Positions 33,101-43,548 of a stretch of DNA of 64,000 nt are shown here, one piece after another. The notes below the pieces were generated by a model that was given only the letters and a program-made list of their open reading frames with translations, was not told the origin of the DNA and did no database searches. Every line of letters begins with the position of its first letter. Positions within the stretch are counted from its first letter, which is position 1. The position numbers and the translations under genes are program-made. The DNA is taken from assembly GCA_020744225.1 (NCBI GenBank), contig JAGMWG010000001.1:1488001-1552000 (forward strand), read 5' to 3'. The stretch is from Paraphoma chrysanthemicola. Taxonomy: Eukaryota; Ascomycota; Dothideomycetes; Pleosporales; Phaeosphaeriaceae.

Positions 33101-34043
33101 CCTCCCACCGATGATCCAAGGCCTCTTTCGGGAACTTGACAGGAAGATATCTGCAGAGTGGAATGAGGTTGCACGACAGGTGGCAGAATCAGCCGACAAT
33201 GACAACTTAACAGACGAGATGAAGACTGAGAGTATTCTGCGCCAGCTCACATACTCGTCAGTCTCGCTTGTCGCTGTGTTGCTCGACTCTAGACAAGGTA
33301 CGTTCAATCCCTCGCAAGACTTGGAGAATCCCAAAGTTCTGCATATTGCATCACGTCTTACCGGGATATGTTGATGACTAATTGCTGTGGATGGCTTTAA
33401 CTAACAAGAGTCAGAATTCGCACGTCAAGATGTGGACGCTCGCCGAGATGCCAACAGTCCACCCATGTGTGACTTCATCCTTGCCACGCCCCCGGTGCTG
33501 GAGCCTATTTTGCTGTTCTGCAACTCTACGATTCGTGTCCGAGACACGCGATCGGTAGTGACCATTGTCCGTGTCTTGCGCACACTGCTCCCTCGCTTCA
33601 AAGAGAAGTCGCCGATTCGGGACTACTACTGCAACGAGATCCTCAAGTCCGCCATCACCTCGCTCCACGAGCCATACTTTGTGGACTGCCAAAAAGAGCT
33701 AGCCTCATTGATCGCTGGCATCATTCACCTTGACGAAGATATTCCGCGGTCAATCATCCTATCCCTGCCTGGCATGGGCGATGAATATCGTGTCGATCGA
33801 CGACTGGCTAAGCTTCGAGGTGCCAACAGGCAGGACGAGCGCATGCAGCGGTCGATAGTGTTAGACTTGTTGAGTAGCATCAAGGGCGTGAGTATCCACG
33901 AGCAAGGCAAGATTCAGCGCGCTGCGCCCAAGAAAAAGACTGCATTCCAGGAGCAGTACATGAGCGTGGACCAACCTGCGCAGATTGTGCGAGGCACGAG
34001 TCCGGGCTTGAGTGGCGTGGCAGATATGTTTGGAGAATCATGA
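30106..34043 (+). CDS. MSN5: Exportin-5/Msn5 family karyopherin
   Basis: Four exons, 30106-31008, 31056-31250, 31302-33297 and 33415-34043, give 1,240 residues. Introns are 47, 51 and 117 bp with GT-AG ends and consistent phases. The protein is a HEAT-repeat nuclear transport receptor. The N-terminal importin-beta-like region has TLANDRLQPAQLRHYGLTML and the Ran-facing YIRNKVAQLWTEIAKRSWG. That is followed by an exportin-1/5-like domain and long helical repeats to the C-terminus. In yeast, Msn5 exports phosphorylated regulators and imports replication protein A; animal exportin-5 carries small structured RNAs. Cargo here is not determinable. Two adjacent Met codons begin the frame, preceded by a Gly/His-rich low-complexity leader (GGGGAQHHHSNGH). 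All exons are open and the gene looks functional. Confidence 0.9.
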
Positions 34044-34497
34044 GCTATTCTCACACAGTAGAGCTTGGTGGGTCACCGGAAGGCATGGGTCGTGAGGCAT
34101 TTACGGCGTGGTGACAGTCTGATCCTTTGTTTTCGCGCTGGGTGGATCGATCTGACTCTTTGGCATGCATAGCACGGATATCATCTTTCTGCGATATGGC
34201 GGCCCTGTAGCCACTAGAAAAATGCTGCGATCTAGCAAAGTAGCACAACAATAGTAATGCCTGTATATCCAACTGGGCCCACTCCGGAACCCTGTTCGGA
34301 AGATCGACGTCAGCTGCAGATCAAGTGAACGATTGCTTATCGATACGTCGCTGATTGGCTGCGCTATGGTAGCACGGCATGCGGGTCAGCACTTCGCGAC
34401 TTCTTGATAACTACAGGCCTCATAACAGTCCATTTCTTCCCTTCTGACATCCTGTAATACTGTCTAGACTTCTCGATCTATCCTGATAAGGAGCGGT
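34044..34497. other. Intergenic region
   Basis: It lies between MSN5 and the oxygenase gene, on the same strand. It contains the 3' region of MSN5 and the oxygenase promoter; nothing else recognised. Confidence 0.5.
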
Positions 34498-35647
34498 ATG
34501 GCAAATATCCCGATCATCGACTTTGCGAAGGCCACGACCGGCACAGATCAAGAGAAGGAGCATACTGCGAAAGAAGTTGATCAAGCATTTCAAAACGTGG
34601 GGTTCGTGTATCTGAAGAATCACGGTGTGCCGCTTGACATGGTCGACGAGTGCTTCTCATGGGTACGTCTACTATTCAAAAGCCCACAAACTTAGCACAT
34701 CTAAGTCCAAGATCTCTCAACACGCGAGCTTGAAATGAGCATCAACGTTGACTCACACGTGACATCAGTCCAAGAAATTCTTCGCCCTACCACCCGAAAC
34801 CAAATCCCTCGCGCCCCATCCCCCCGGCGGCGCGCATCACCGCGGCTACTCGGCCCCGGGCGTCGAGAAAGTCAGCCAAAACACGTACGACGCCAACGAA
34901 CTCTCCAAACTGCGCGAAATCCCGGACTTCAAAGAAAGTTTCGAGTCCGGGAACGTTCATGATACTGCGCAACCAAATATTTGGCTACCTGATGATGTCC
35001 TACCGGGTTTTCGCGCCTTCATGGAGGAGTATTTCGTAGTGTGTTCACACCTCGTTCATCGTATCCTGACTTGCCTTTCCATTGCGCTTGATGTCCCGGA
35101 ACCAGGTCTAAGTTCCACGCATACACAATCGCTATTCCAATTACGTTTGCTACACTACCCCGCCATCGCAGCCGCAGAATTACAGACCAACAAACGTAGC
35201 AGGATTAATGCGCATTCAGATTTCGGCACCTTGACGCTGTTGTTCCAAGACGGTGTTGGCGGGCTGGAAGTCGAGGATCCGCGTGTGCCGGGGCAGTTTC
35301 GACATGCGGAACCGAGGGGTGGGACGGTGTTGGTGAATGTAGGTGATTTGATGGCAAGGTGGAGTAATGATCGGTGGAAGAGTACTGTTCATCGTGTAGG
35401 GATTCCTGCGGCTTATGCAGTTGACGATACCAACTCGTCTATTGGGGAAGAGAATAACGAAGGAGAAGGGAAAGGGGAGATGGTTGTGCCGGATCGATAT
35501 TCGATTCCGTTCTTTGCGACGGCGGATCCGGAGACGGTAGTTGAGGCGCTGCCGGGGTGTTGGGATGAGGAGAGGCCGAAGAGGTATGAGAGTGTGACGG
35601 CTTGGGGGTATGTGCAGATGAGGATGGAGGCTTTGTATGAGGGGTGA
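34498..35647 (+). CDS. 2-oxoglutarate/Fe(II) oxygenase (IPNS/GA-oxidase type)
   Basis: Two exons, 34498-34662 and 34769-35647, give 347 residues. The 106-bp intron (GTACGT-ATCAG) joins VDECFSW to SKKFFALPPETK in frame. The N-terminal DIOX_N region begins IPIIDFAKA and includes FVYLKNHGVP. The catalytic double-stranded beta-helix has the iron ligands His ~204 and Asp ~206 (NAHSDFGTLTLL) and His ~263 (STVHRVG). The 2-oxoglutarate Arg near 298 lies in RYSIPFF. These are all residues needed for activity. Fungal members act on diverse small molecules, including secondary metabolites; no biosynthetic partner gene is nearby, so the substrate is unknown. A charged insert (about 226-236, EENNEGEGKGE) precedes the Arg motif. 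Confidence 0.9.
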
Positions 35648-36663
35648 GTAGTCGAGACACGAATACATGTGTCCTAGCATACCGAACGCCATATTGCTTG
35701 ATGTGCTCATGAGATCTGTCCTTCTTCGATTCTGTTCATCGATCTCCCAGAATGTCTTCAGAGTGGCAATTCAATGTTGATAGTCTATTCTGAGGAAGTC
35801 TTCCGTTTGCGGTTAACATTGTCAAAGTGATGACGAGGTTCGGCCTTGAGCACAAATGCAGCAGTGGCAACTATGCGGTACGCAACATGTGGCCATGGTC
35901 AGCGCATGCCAGATTAGTACAACAGTAGTTGTGATGTGGGCAAACAAGCCAGCGTCTCGGACAACGTCAGAGACGATGTTAAGTACCTCCTTGACCAAAT
36001 AGCTGGGCTACCTGATGACGAGTCGCGCAGCTCCCATTTTCGACGAAAGCGGACCTATATGGTCGCAATCGGCCTAGCGTCAAGATGACATGCTGCACTT
36101 AGTTTTATCTCCGCGCCTACAAACATCATCTACCTTCCATCAACAACACTCGACCGCAGATGACCCGCATCTTGCTTTCAGTACATGGGGCTAGTGATAT
36201 CACTGCTATGTCGGAAGCTCAAGTTCCCATCGCGCTTGGCTTTAGCCTCCGGTGGTCTTTGACGACGACACGGCATGCTTCTCTGGATGACCCAACCACG
36301 TCGTGCGTTCACGATCTTTCATCGCTGTTTCCACAGGATGCCTGAACGGCGAATACAACAGACGCGGCTTGTATTACGCAAGTATACACATCCCTTTGTC
36401 CCGAGCGCACGTTTCGCTGCGGGTAGTACGCCCGAGGTCGCCAAGTCTACAGCATTCTTCATCAAGTCCGATCAACATTTTTATGACTGGCAAGAGAAGG
36501 GCCGCATATATAAGATCCTGCGTAATCGTCTTCGATTCTCTGCTCTTCAATATCATTATCTCATCTGATCAACTATCACATCGATTGAACAATCTTCCAA
36601 CAGCGCAGTCGCGCTCACACAACCCAAGCCACCGATTTTGCATTCCGAGCATCTGTCATCACA
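35648..36663. other. Intergenic region upstream of CAP gene
   Basis: About 1 kb. The last 100 bases resemble a fungal leader (CA-rich, ending CATCACAATG). No gene is supported. Confidence 0.5.
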
Positions 36664-37791
36664 ATGCATTTTTCCATTTTTATCACCTCAACTCTAGCTG
36701 TTGGCGCCCTTGCACGGCCACGGCCTGCGGACGACCCTGCTGCCGCCCAAGTTACTCCTCGCGCAGAGAACGGACTCTCCCGCCGTCAGAATGGAGTGGA
36801 GGCCGAACTGGCATACTACTTGTCAATGTGGTCCAGTTACATTAACGCCAACTTCCCAGCGTTTGCGACAGCGTTTCCTGCCGCTGAACTTGTAAACGTT
36901 GAAAACGTGGCCCAAGTTGCTCCTGGAGCAGCGGCATTCCCATTTTTCAAATTTCCGCAAATCCCCACTAGAAGCCCTGTCCGAGTTCCTACTCCTGCGG
37001 CAGTGGCACCTACCCCTAGGCCATTTGTAGCGCCCAGCTCGTCACGTGCTCCTGTAGGGCCACCACTCCCTTCTCCCATGCAGCCGAGCCCTAATCGCGT
37101 ACCCCCGCTTGCGGTGCAGCCCTCCTCCTCCCGCCCAATTGCCATTGTCGCTTCGCCTCTCCAACAAGCATCTTCAGTCCTTGCAGTCGCACCGCCACCG
37201 GCAACCACCCCTCCTCCCATCGGCCTCGTCCAAGATACCCATATCTCCGGCCCATCCCAGGCCTCCCTCTCCGCGGGCCCGGAATACCAGCGCGCCATTC
37301 TCTACCACCACAATGCAGCGCGCGCAAATCACAACGCTCAACCGTTAGTTTGGGACAACGCACTTGTCGCCAACGCCCTGACTACCGCACGAACCTGTAT
37401 ATTCGAGCACTCCATCCCTGCAGGCGTCCGGAACGGCCAAAACCTCTTCATCACATCCGGCTCCAACTTCAACGTGACCGCCGGCATCACCGAATTCTGG
37501 TACAAAGCCGAGTTCCCATACATGCAGCCGTACTTTGGCAACACGCCACAGCTCCCCGACGCAGTATTCCACGAGGTTGGTCACTTGACGCAGATGTTGT
37601 GGAAGACGACGACGAGTGTGGGGTGTGTGAGTGTGGATTGTACGGGACGCATGGTTGTTCCGGGAGGCAGTCCGAGATTGGATAAGTATACGGTGTGCAA
37701 TTATGCGCCGCCGGGGAATGTTAGGGGGGGTTATGCGGTGGGTGTTGGGCCGCCGCGACAGTCGACGAGGTTGGGGAGTTGGTTGGATTAG
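36664..37791 (+). CDS. Secreted CAP/PR-1-like (SCP/TAPS) protein
   Basis: Single exon, 375 residues. Residues 1-17 form a signal peptide (MHFSIFITSTLAVGALA), followed by a possible dibasic processing site (SRRQ). A Pro/Ser/Ala-rich linker spans about 95-205. The CAP domain occupies about 210-365: YQRAILYHHNAARANHNAQP, CIFEHSIPAGVRNGQNLF, HEVGHLTQMLWKTTTSVGC, and YTVCNYAPPGNVRGGYAVGV. CAP proteins are secreted; fungal Pry proteins bind sterols and fatty acids and some are linked to host interaction. The His and Glu residues of the CAP cavity appear present. The codon use is like its neighbours. A role in export of lipids or virulence is inference only. Confidence 0.9.
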   Translation: MHFSIFITSTLAVGALARPRPADDPAAAQVTPRAENGLSRRQNGVEAELAYYLSMWSSYINANFPAFATAFPAAELVNVENVAQVAPGAAAFPFFKFPQIPTRSPVRVPTPAAVAPTPRPFVAPSSSRAPVGPPLPSPMQPSPNRVPPLAVQPSSSRPIAIVASPLQQASSVLAVAPPPATTPPPIGLVQDTHISGPSQASLSAGPEYQRAILYHHNAARANHNAQPLVWDNALVANALTTARTCIFEHSIPAGVRNGQNLFITSGSNFNVTAGITEFWYKAEFPYMQPYFGNTPQLPDAVFHEVGHLTQMLWKTTTSVGCVSVDCTGRMVVPGGSPRLDKYTVCNYAPPGNVRGGYAVGVGPPRQSTRLGSWLD

Positions 37792-39471
37792 ATTGAAGCG
37801 TGATGGGAGGGAGGAGTGGGATTAGAGGTGGAGAAGGATGACACTCGTTTTACTGCTGCGGAGAATTTGGGTTTTGGACATTTGGTTTGGATAGTGTACT
37901 GCGATGGAATTTGTGCTTATTGTTCAGGCTGGGTGTCTTTCGCTCGTTTTGCATGGAGATATGTATGATTATTGGAACGACGTGCATGTGCGTAGTATTG
38001 AGACTTAACACACTTACTGTCAAAGTCAAAGATTGTTATCAGTCTCGATTGTTAGCATGCTGACTTCCGCAGATGTCCTACATCCTTCGTATAAATCAAG
38101 AGTTGTCCTTTTGTATGTTGTTTCTTCAGATAAACACCAACATCTTCGAAAATGGCTTGGTCTGATGGTTTCAAAAGACCACTAGAACAGCCGCAAATAC
38201 GAAATGAACTTAGTTGACTTAGCATTTAACAACCTCCGATGATTAATGAAAAACTCATGTGCCAAAGCTAGGCCGGAGTCATGCGAAGAACGACTGGTAT
38301 TTCGAAGCAATGTCAAGTAGGGCGATTCGTTCAGATAGCGTGGCAGGGTGGTTTGATAGTGTGAAATACTGACCAAATGTCCCTAGGTAGTCATGAGACT
38401 AGCGCGTCTGGCCCAAAGCGTTGCTGATGTTGACCTACGCTTTCTCCTCGTGCTTAGAGGACCTCGATTGCCTGTAGAGCCTGCATATTAGACTCGCATA
38501 TATCATACGTTGCGTTCAAGCGGTAACGCACAGCGCCCATAGGGCAATGGATTATGGCAAGCCTGGCAGCAATGATCATGGGAAGATGACCCCAAATCGG
38601 ACTGAGTTGCAGTATTGGCCGATGGGTTGATGCGGAAGTGGACGGATAGGTAGTGTCGAGTCATATCCTTGCGAGGCAATGCACGTTCTACCCTCATGAA
38701 AGACTTCAGCATTGTTCGGGACGTTCTCAGAGTGTGTCGGTTGCGGAGCATGCGGACGAAGTTGTCATGAGAAAGTCAGACGCTATGAGAGCTTTCGGAC
38801 TTAACGTTACGCTCTCAGACCGAGACTAACGCTGCAGAGTAATTTGCGCGAATGATGCGGTTTCATCCCCGTTCGATTTGATGAAACGAACACCTTCGCT
38901 CTTTATGGAGCTCACGTCCTCTCTGCAGATCCCAAGATCATCAGTCATGCACGTGCGCTGTTTGTAAGTCCTAGCATCTCATCAATGCATCACACTAGCG
39001 CAGCATGGGACAAATATGCCGCCAAAGACGGCGCTGTCGGTGCGACAACGGCCCGATCAACGTCCCTAACGTCCCCTGAATTATCAGGACTGCACACTTT
39101 CATTTCATGTCGGGCTCGCGAAAGCGATCGCGAAAATGTACCTAGGAGCACATTTTGTTCGTTGCGGCCTTATTTTGTTTCGTTTAATGCGAAGACGCGA
39201 CTATGGTATACCAATCCTTGTCCTTCATCTGAATAGATTAACACTTGCGGACATACCGGAACGGGGGCGACAATGTGCGTGCATATAGATATAGAGTGCC
39301 ATGATCAACATGCAAAGTAGAATTCGTGGTTGTTCACCTCGCCATTCTCACTTTGTGGCTTTCCTTCTTTGCTAGAGCAGCTTTTGTAGGCTGTTCGGTC
39401 CACTCATTTCCACTCAATATCTTCCCGATCATCCATCTTCGCAAGCAGTTTCCTCATTCTTTTACGTCGCG
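37792..39471. other. Long intergenic region
   Basis: 1.7 kb between the CAP and carboxylesterase genes. Only short frames without domains were seen on either strand. No repeat or RNA gene was recognised. Confidence 0.5.
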
Positions 39472-41190
39472 ATGAAGCAGGTATCGCCCTTCGGTTCACT
39501 GCTCGCAGTCGCGTTCAGCATCTTGTCGGTGGCAAATGCAGTTAACACGCTGGTCGATGTCGGCTATGCCAAGTATCAGGGTGCCGTCGTTGATGCCAAA
39601 CTCGGTGTGTCAGCGTGGAAGGGCATACAGTACGCTGCACCTCCGGTGGGCAAATTGAGGTTCGCTGCGCCTCAGGACCCCATCGTTACTGGCCTTCTCG
39701 ATGCCACGAAATATAGAGCGACATGCCCACCTAGTCGACCCGATGATTGGACCGTATCAGGCCCGCAGACCCGGTTCCACATTGCAGAAGACTGTTTGTA
39801 TCTCAGCGTCCACGCGCCATCTAATGCGCGTGTCGATTCGAAACTTCCAGTGGTCGTATTCTTCCAGGGAGGAGGCTTCTCGTCACAATCTAGTGCCAAC
39901 TGGGATCCAACTGAAATTGTTGCAGACGGACAGGTTGTGTTTGTGCAATTCAGCTACCGTGTCGGTCTATATGGCTTCCTCAGCAGCGCTGAAGTTCGCG
40001 CTGGCGGCGGAGATGTGAATGCTGGCTTGCGCGACCAGATCAAGGTACTTGAATGGGTCCAGAAGCACATCTCGCGATTCGGTGGAAACCCCAATCAAGT
40101 GGTGCTTGACGGAGTGAGCGCAGGAGGGTCCTCGGTTGCTCTAATGCTGGCCGCGAATACGGGCAAGAAGCTCTTTGCTGGCGGTATCTCGGAGTCTGGA
40201 GGCTGGGTGACGATGCGCAACGCAGAGCAGGGCCAAGAGCAGTATGATTGCCTGATCAAGGACAAGGGTTGCGATGGTGCCGCTGATGGTCTCGCCTGCC
40301 TGCGCGCACTGAACGAATCGGCCATCCGATCTACGAACTGCTGGTTCAACCCCAACATCGACGGCAAGCTGTATACAGATTCTCTAGTGAACCTGTTCCA
40401 GCAGGGCAAATATGCCAAGGTCCCTACCATTATGGGCACTTGCGCTGACGAAGGCACAAAATGGAATGCGCCCGAGACACTCGACACCCCAGCCGATGCT
40501 CTCCAATGGATTGTGGAAAAGGATCCCAGCTTGAGCAACTCCTCGATCAGCATCGTCAATGATGTATACGTCAAGCCACCCCAGCCAACCTTTCCCAACA
40601 AAGGACGATATTGGCAAAACGCCGCTGTGGCCGTCAGTGACATCGGTGCAACATGTATGACACGCAACATCCAAAATTACCTTGCACGCGACGGTGTACC
40701 TACATTCAACTACAAATACGATGTGCTCGACCCGTCCGATGAGGAGGTGGGCTACGGCGCGTGGCACACAGTCAACGCATACGCGTTCTGGGGCAACAAC
40801 CGCACAGATGGCGGTGCACCGCCCAGCTACTTCACCACTAATCAGCCAATCATCCCACTCGTACGATCTTACTGGAATAGCTTCATTCGCAACCTGGACC
40901 CGAACACGGATCGTATCAAGGGGGCTGCAGAGTGGAAACCATTTTCTAGCGCCACAGCGCGAGAAAGGCTTTTTATTCAAACGAACAACACAAAGATGGA
41001 ACGCATGTCACCGGCACAGTCTTTGAGATGCGATATCATGCGGCCGTTTAGCGATAATCTAGGCAAGCCACCGGCGAAAGATGCAGTTACTGAGCTCGAT
41101 GCGAACCTTGCGGCGAAGCTGAACGAGACTAGCGAGGATACTAGTTTCAAGCGTAAGCAAAGACATGTGAGGGACTTTATGTTGGCTTAA
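39472..41190 (+). CDS. Secreted type-B carboxylesterase/lipase
   Basis: Single exon, 572 residues. A signal peptide spans about 1-23 (GSLLAVAFSILSVANA). The alpha/beta-hydrolase COesterase domain (PF00135) fills the rest. Seen are the N-terminal GIQYAAPPVGKLRF, EDCLYLSVHAPS, the oxyanion-hole loop FQGGGF (131-136), and the nucleophile Ser ~216 in GVSAGGSS. Catalytic Glu ~327 is in CADEGTKW and His ~432 in YGAWHTVNAYAF. Family members hydrolyse lipids, aryl esters or cholinester-like substrates; substrate cannot be named. The oxyanion loop has Gln in place of the more common His of HGGGF. It is secreted, like the CAP gene 1.7 kb upstream on the same strand, though they do not form a unit. Confidence 0.9.
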   Translation: MKQVSPFGSLLAVAFSILSVANAVNTLVDVGYAKYQGAVVDAKLGVSAWKGIQYAAPPVGKLRFAAPQDPIVTGLLDATKYRATCPPSRPDDWTVSGPQTRFHIAEDCLYLSVHAPSNARVDSKLPVVVFFQGGGFSSQSSANWDPTEIVADGQVVFVQFSYRVGLYGFLSSAEVRAGGGDVNAGLRDQIKVLEWVQKHISRFGGNPNQVVLDGVSAGGSSVALMLAANTGKKLFAGGISESGGWVTMRNAEQGQEQYDCLIKDKGCDGAADGLACLRALNESAIRSTNCWFNPNIDGKLYTDSLVNLFQQGKYAKVPTIMGTCADEGTKWNAPETLDTPADALQWIVEKDPSLSNSSISIVNDVYVKPPQPTFPNKGRYWQNAAVAVSDIGATCMTRNIQNYLARDGVPTFNYKYDVLDPSDEEVGYGAWHTVNAYAFWGNNRTDGGAPPSYFTTNQPIIPLVRSYWNSFIRNLDPNTDRIKGAAEWKPFSSATARERLFIQTNNTKMERMSPAQSLRCDIMRPFSDNLGKPPAKDAVTELDANLAAKLNETSEDTSFKRKQRHVRDFMLA

Positions 41191-41364
41191 TAAGTTACTA
41201 CATATTCTATAATGCACTGTGTTGAGCCATGTAGAATTGTCAATTTTCACCGATGCACTGTTTGAATACATGCGGCTCGTTCGACGACAGGAGCAAAAGG
41301 GTGCTTTCGAAAACTCGATTCACCTTGAATGGAGAGTGAGACCTGAGGTCCTCCCCTTCTTCGC

Positions 41365-42765
41365 TTGTTGGGCTGCGACCTGGACTCGAAGCCACCACGT
41401 GACCAAGCGCCACTGGATGCCACAATTGAGGATGCTATTTTAGTGACGACATATCTTGGATACAGGTACTTGTGGGTCGATCGATATTGTATCAGTGGAG
41501 AGGAGGAAGACGCAGAATTGCTAGGAGCCCAAATCCAGAATATGCATCTTGTCTACAGTAACGCGCAACTGACTATAATTGCCGCCGCAGGCAGCGACGC
41601 CACCTTCGGTCTTCCTGGAGTAGACCAAAGACCTCGAATCACACAAACATGTGTCCGTCTTGGCCCATGCCTTCTCTCTACTCTTCCATATACTTCGAGA
41701 CAGCTTATTCGTGGTTCCAAATGGATGACCCGAGCTTGGACCCTTCAAGAAGCTGTGTTCTCTTGGCGGCGTCTTATCTTCACCCAAGAACACCTGTTCC
41801 TTCAATGTCGTCGGGCTGAGTTTGCAGATAGCTCCAGGAGCCGATGTGTGGGGCATCCAACCGCTGAATTCGAGGAATCGCCATCGCCGGTATGGAAATC
41901 AAGCATATCATTTGGAGCTGATGATGGTATTGAAGGCCTAGTGCGAGCGATACAGCAGTACAGTCTGAGAGATCTGACGTATGATGACGACGCTCTTAGG
42001 GGTTTCCAAGGCATACTGAGCGCCTACGAGAGTCGGGGAATCTATCAATACTGGGGCGTCCCATTGCTCAATCTTCATCTTAGTCCTTCAGAAAGCAAAA
42101 ACAAAAAGCGGACAAGAGATTGCGTGGATGACTTCGTCTTCGGCCTTTGCTGGCGTCCCCACAATGTTTGCAAAAGACGCTCGCGATTTCCCAGTTGGTC
42201 GTGGGCTGGGTGGAAAGGGGCCATAACATATGACTGGTTCTACGAGAGGGAAGAACTAATGCATAGTACGGACGTAGAAGTCTAAGTGGAGAAGGGAGAC
42301 GGAGAGCAGTTGCCCTGGGCTGAGATTCAGCAAAGTCAGGAGAGGGCCGCCTTACTTCCAGCTTTGACAAACACTATCTGGATCGCTGCGTGGTGTGTTC
42401 CAATCACTCTGGAGAAGTCAAGGCATGAGCAGTACTGCTCTGCAGTGGCCATGACTACGCGCGGTGACAAGATTAGCTGGGGAGCAGGCATCATGGAACT
42501 GCAAGGTCTAGATGATGACTCAATCTATGCCGAGAAGAAGAAGGGCCTACACACGGGCGTGTTGTTAGCGCCGATAAAAGTAGCGCAGCCAGGGCATTAC
42601 TATCCATACGTTATGATCGTGGAGAACAAAGTGGACCGGGTGGAAAGAATAGGGTTTTTTGTGATCAATGGCTACTCCATGGGGATCGGTAGTGATAAAG
42701 TTGCCGGTGATCCGAATGTCGTCGAACTCATACCATGGGAGCGGAGATCAATCCGATTTGGATAG
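41365..42765 (+). pseudogene. Degraded HET-domain gene
   Basis: The frame 41365-42285 carries the second half of a HET domain (DATIEDAILVTTYLGYRYLW, VDRYCISGEE, VYSNAQLTIIAAAG, WMTRAWTLQEAVFSWRRLIF) and SRFPSWSWAGWKGAI. It then meets TAA at 42283-42285. The same frame continues open for 160 codons to 42765 with plausible HET C-terminal sequence (IGFFVINGYSMGIGSD, VVELIPWERRSIRFG). The N-terminal part of the domain (the SxCWG region) and a start codon are not present in this frame; upstream only FACWAATW is visible in another frame. Either a nonsense mutation plus 5' decay, or an unrecognised intron over the stop (for example 42271 onward), could explain it. Pseudogene is preferred. Confidence 0.68.
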
Positions 42766-43233
42766 TCTGAAGATGTATGTCGAGCCAGCGAGCAAGGTCA
42801 AGCACATGTTCGATGCTCTCTGGGCAATATCAGCACCACTATTGGCATAGGAAAGTGGAATTATAACTTTGTGTCTGCGGTAAAGCAAGTGTATAGATTC
42901 GCAGTATTCTATATTCGAGACAGCGTACATGAGGCGGTTATGGGGCATGGTCTGGGCCGATACACCAGTGTTTCCGAACTCTCAAGGCCTGCGAGAGAAC
43001 AGCGAAGCATTGCATAACGTTGTAGCACGCCACCTTACTATCTGATCAACCGAAATCAACGCTCTCGAAAGACGATGTATGTGATAAGTCACTTCCACTA
43101 TCGACTACTCGCAAGCAGAATGTGCTAATTGCAAAAGAGATCTTGCAAGGAAATACTCCAGCATACAAAGACACTACGGTGGACGTGCTTCGTGACGCCT
43201 ATGTCGAGCAATGTTAGGTTGCACATGCCCCCC

Positions 43234-43514
43234 AACGAGGCTGAAACAACTTATCCAACCCAGCCACAGCCTCGTGACCATGATTGGCCTGCTGCACTGC
43301 ACTGCACTGCACAGCCCTGTAGCTTGGCTGCGCCTCGATACAAACCTTTCCACTATATTGTCTTCTCCTCCTCAAATTCAATATTGTTTGAGCTACAAGT
43401 CCTCCATTAGCTTTGCTCATCACTGCAGACCTCATTGTAGCTAGTACTTCGATACAATCTCATATTCTGCGCCAATTCCGACAAGGCTGAAGCCTTCCTC
43501 GACAAGGCTGAAAC
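43234..43514 (+). promoter_or_regulatory. Three AGGCTGA-core motifs upstream of paralogue B
   Basis: The copies are AACGAGGCTGAAAC (43234), GACAAGGCTGAAG (43480) and GACAAGGCTGAAAC (43501). The last lies 35 bp before the start codon. They parallel the three copies before the paralogue at 20812. Confidence 0.4.
43292..43311 (+). repeat. (CTGCA)4 microsatellite
   Basis: Four perfect direct copies of CTGCA. Confidence 0.85.
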
Positions 43515-43548
43515 GACCGCTCTCCACTCTTCCAGTCCCTAGGTAGCC

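Larger units (their letters stand above)
42766..43548. other. Intergenic region with AGGCTGA motifs
   Basis: 783 bp. It includes a four-copy CTGCA repeat (43292-43311) and three AGGCTGA-core motifs listed separately. No gene. Confidence 0.5.
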
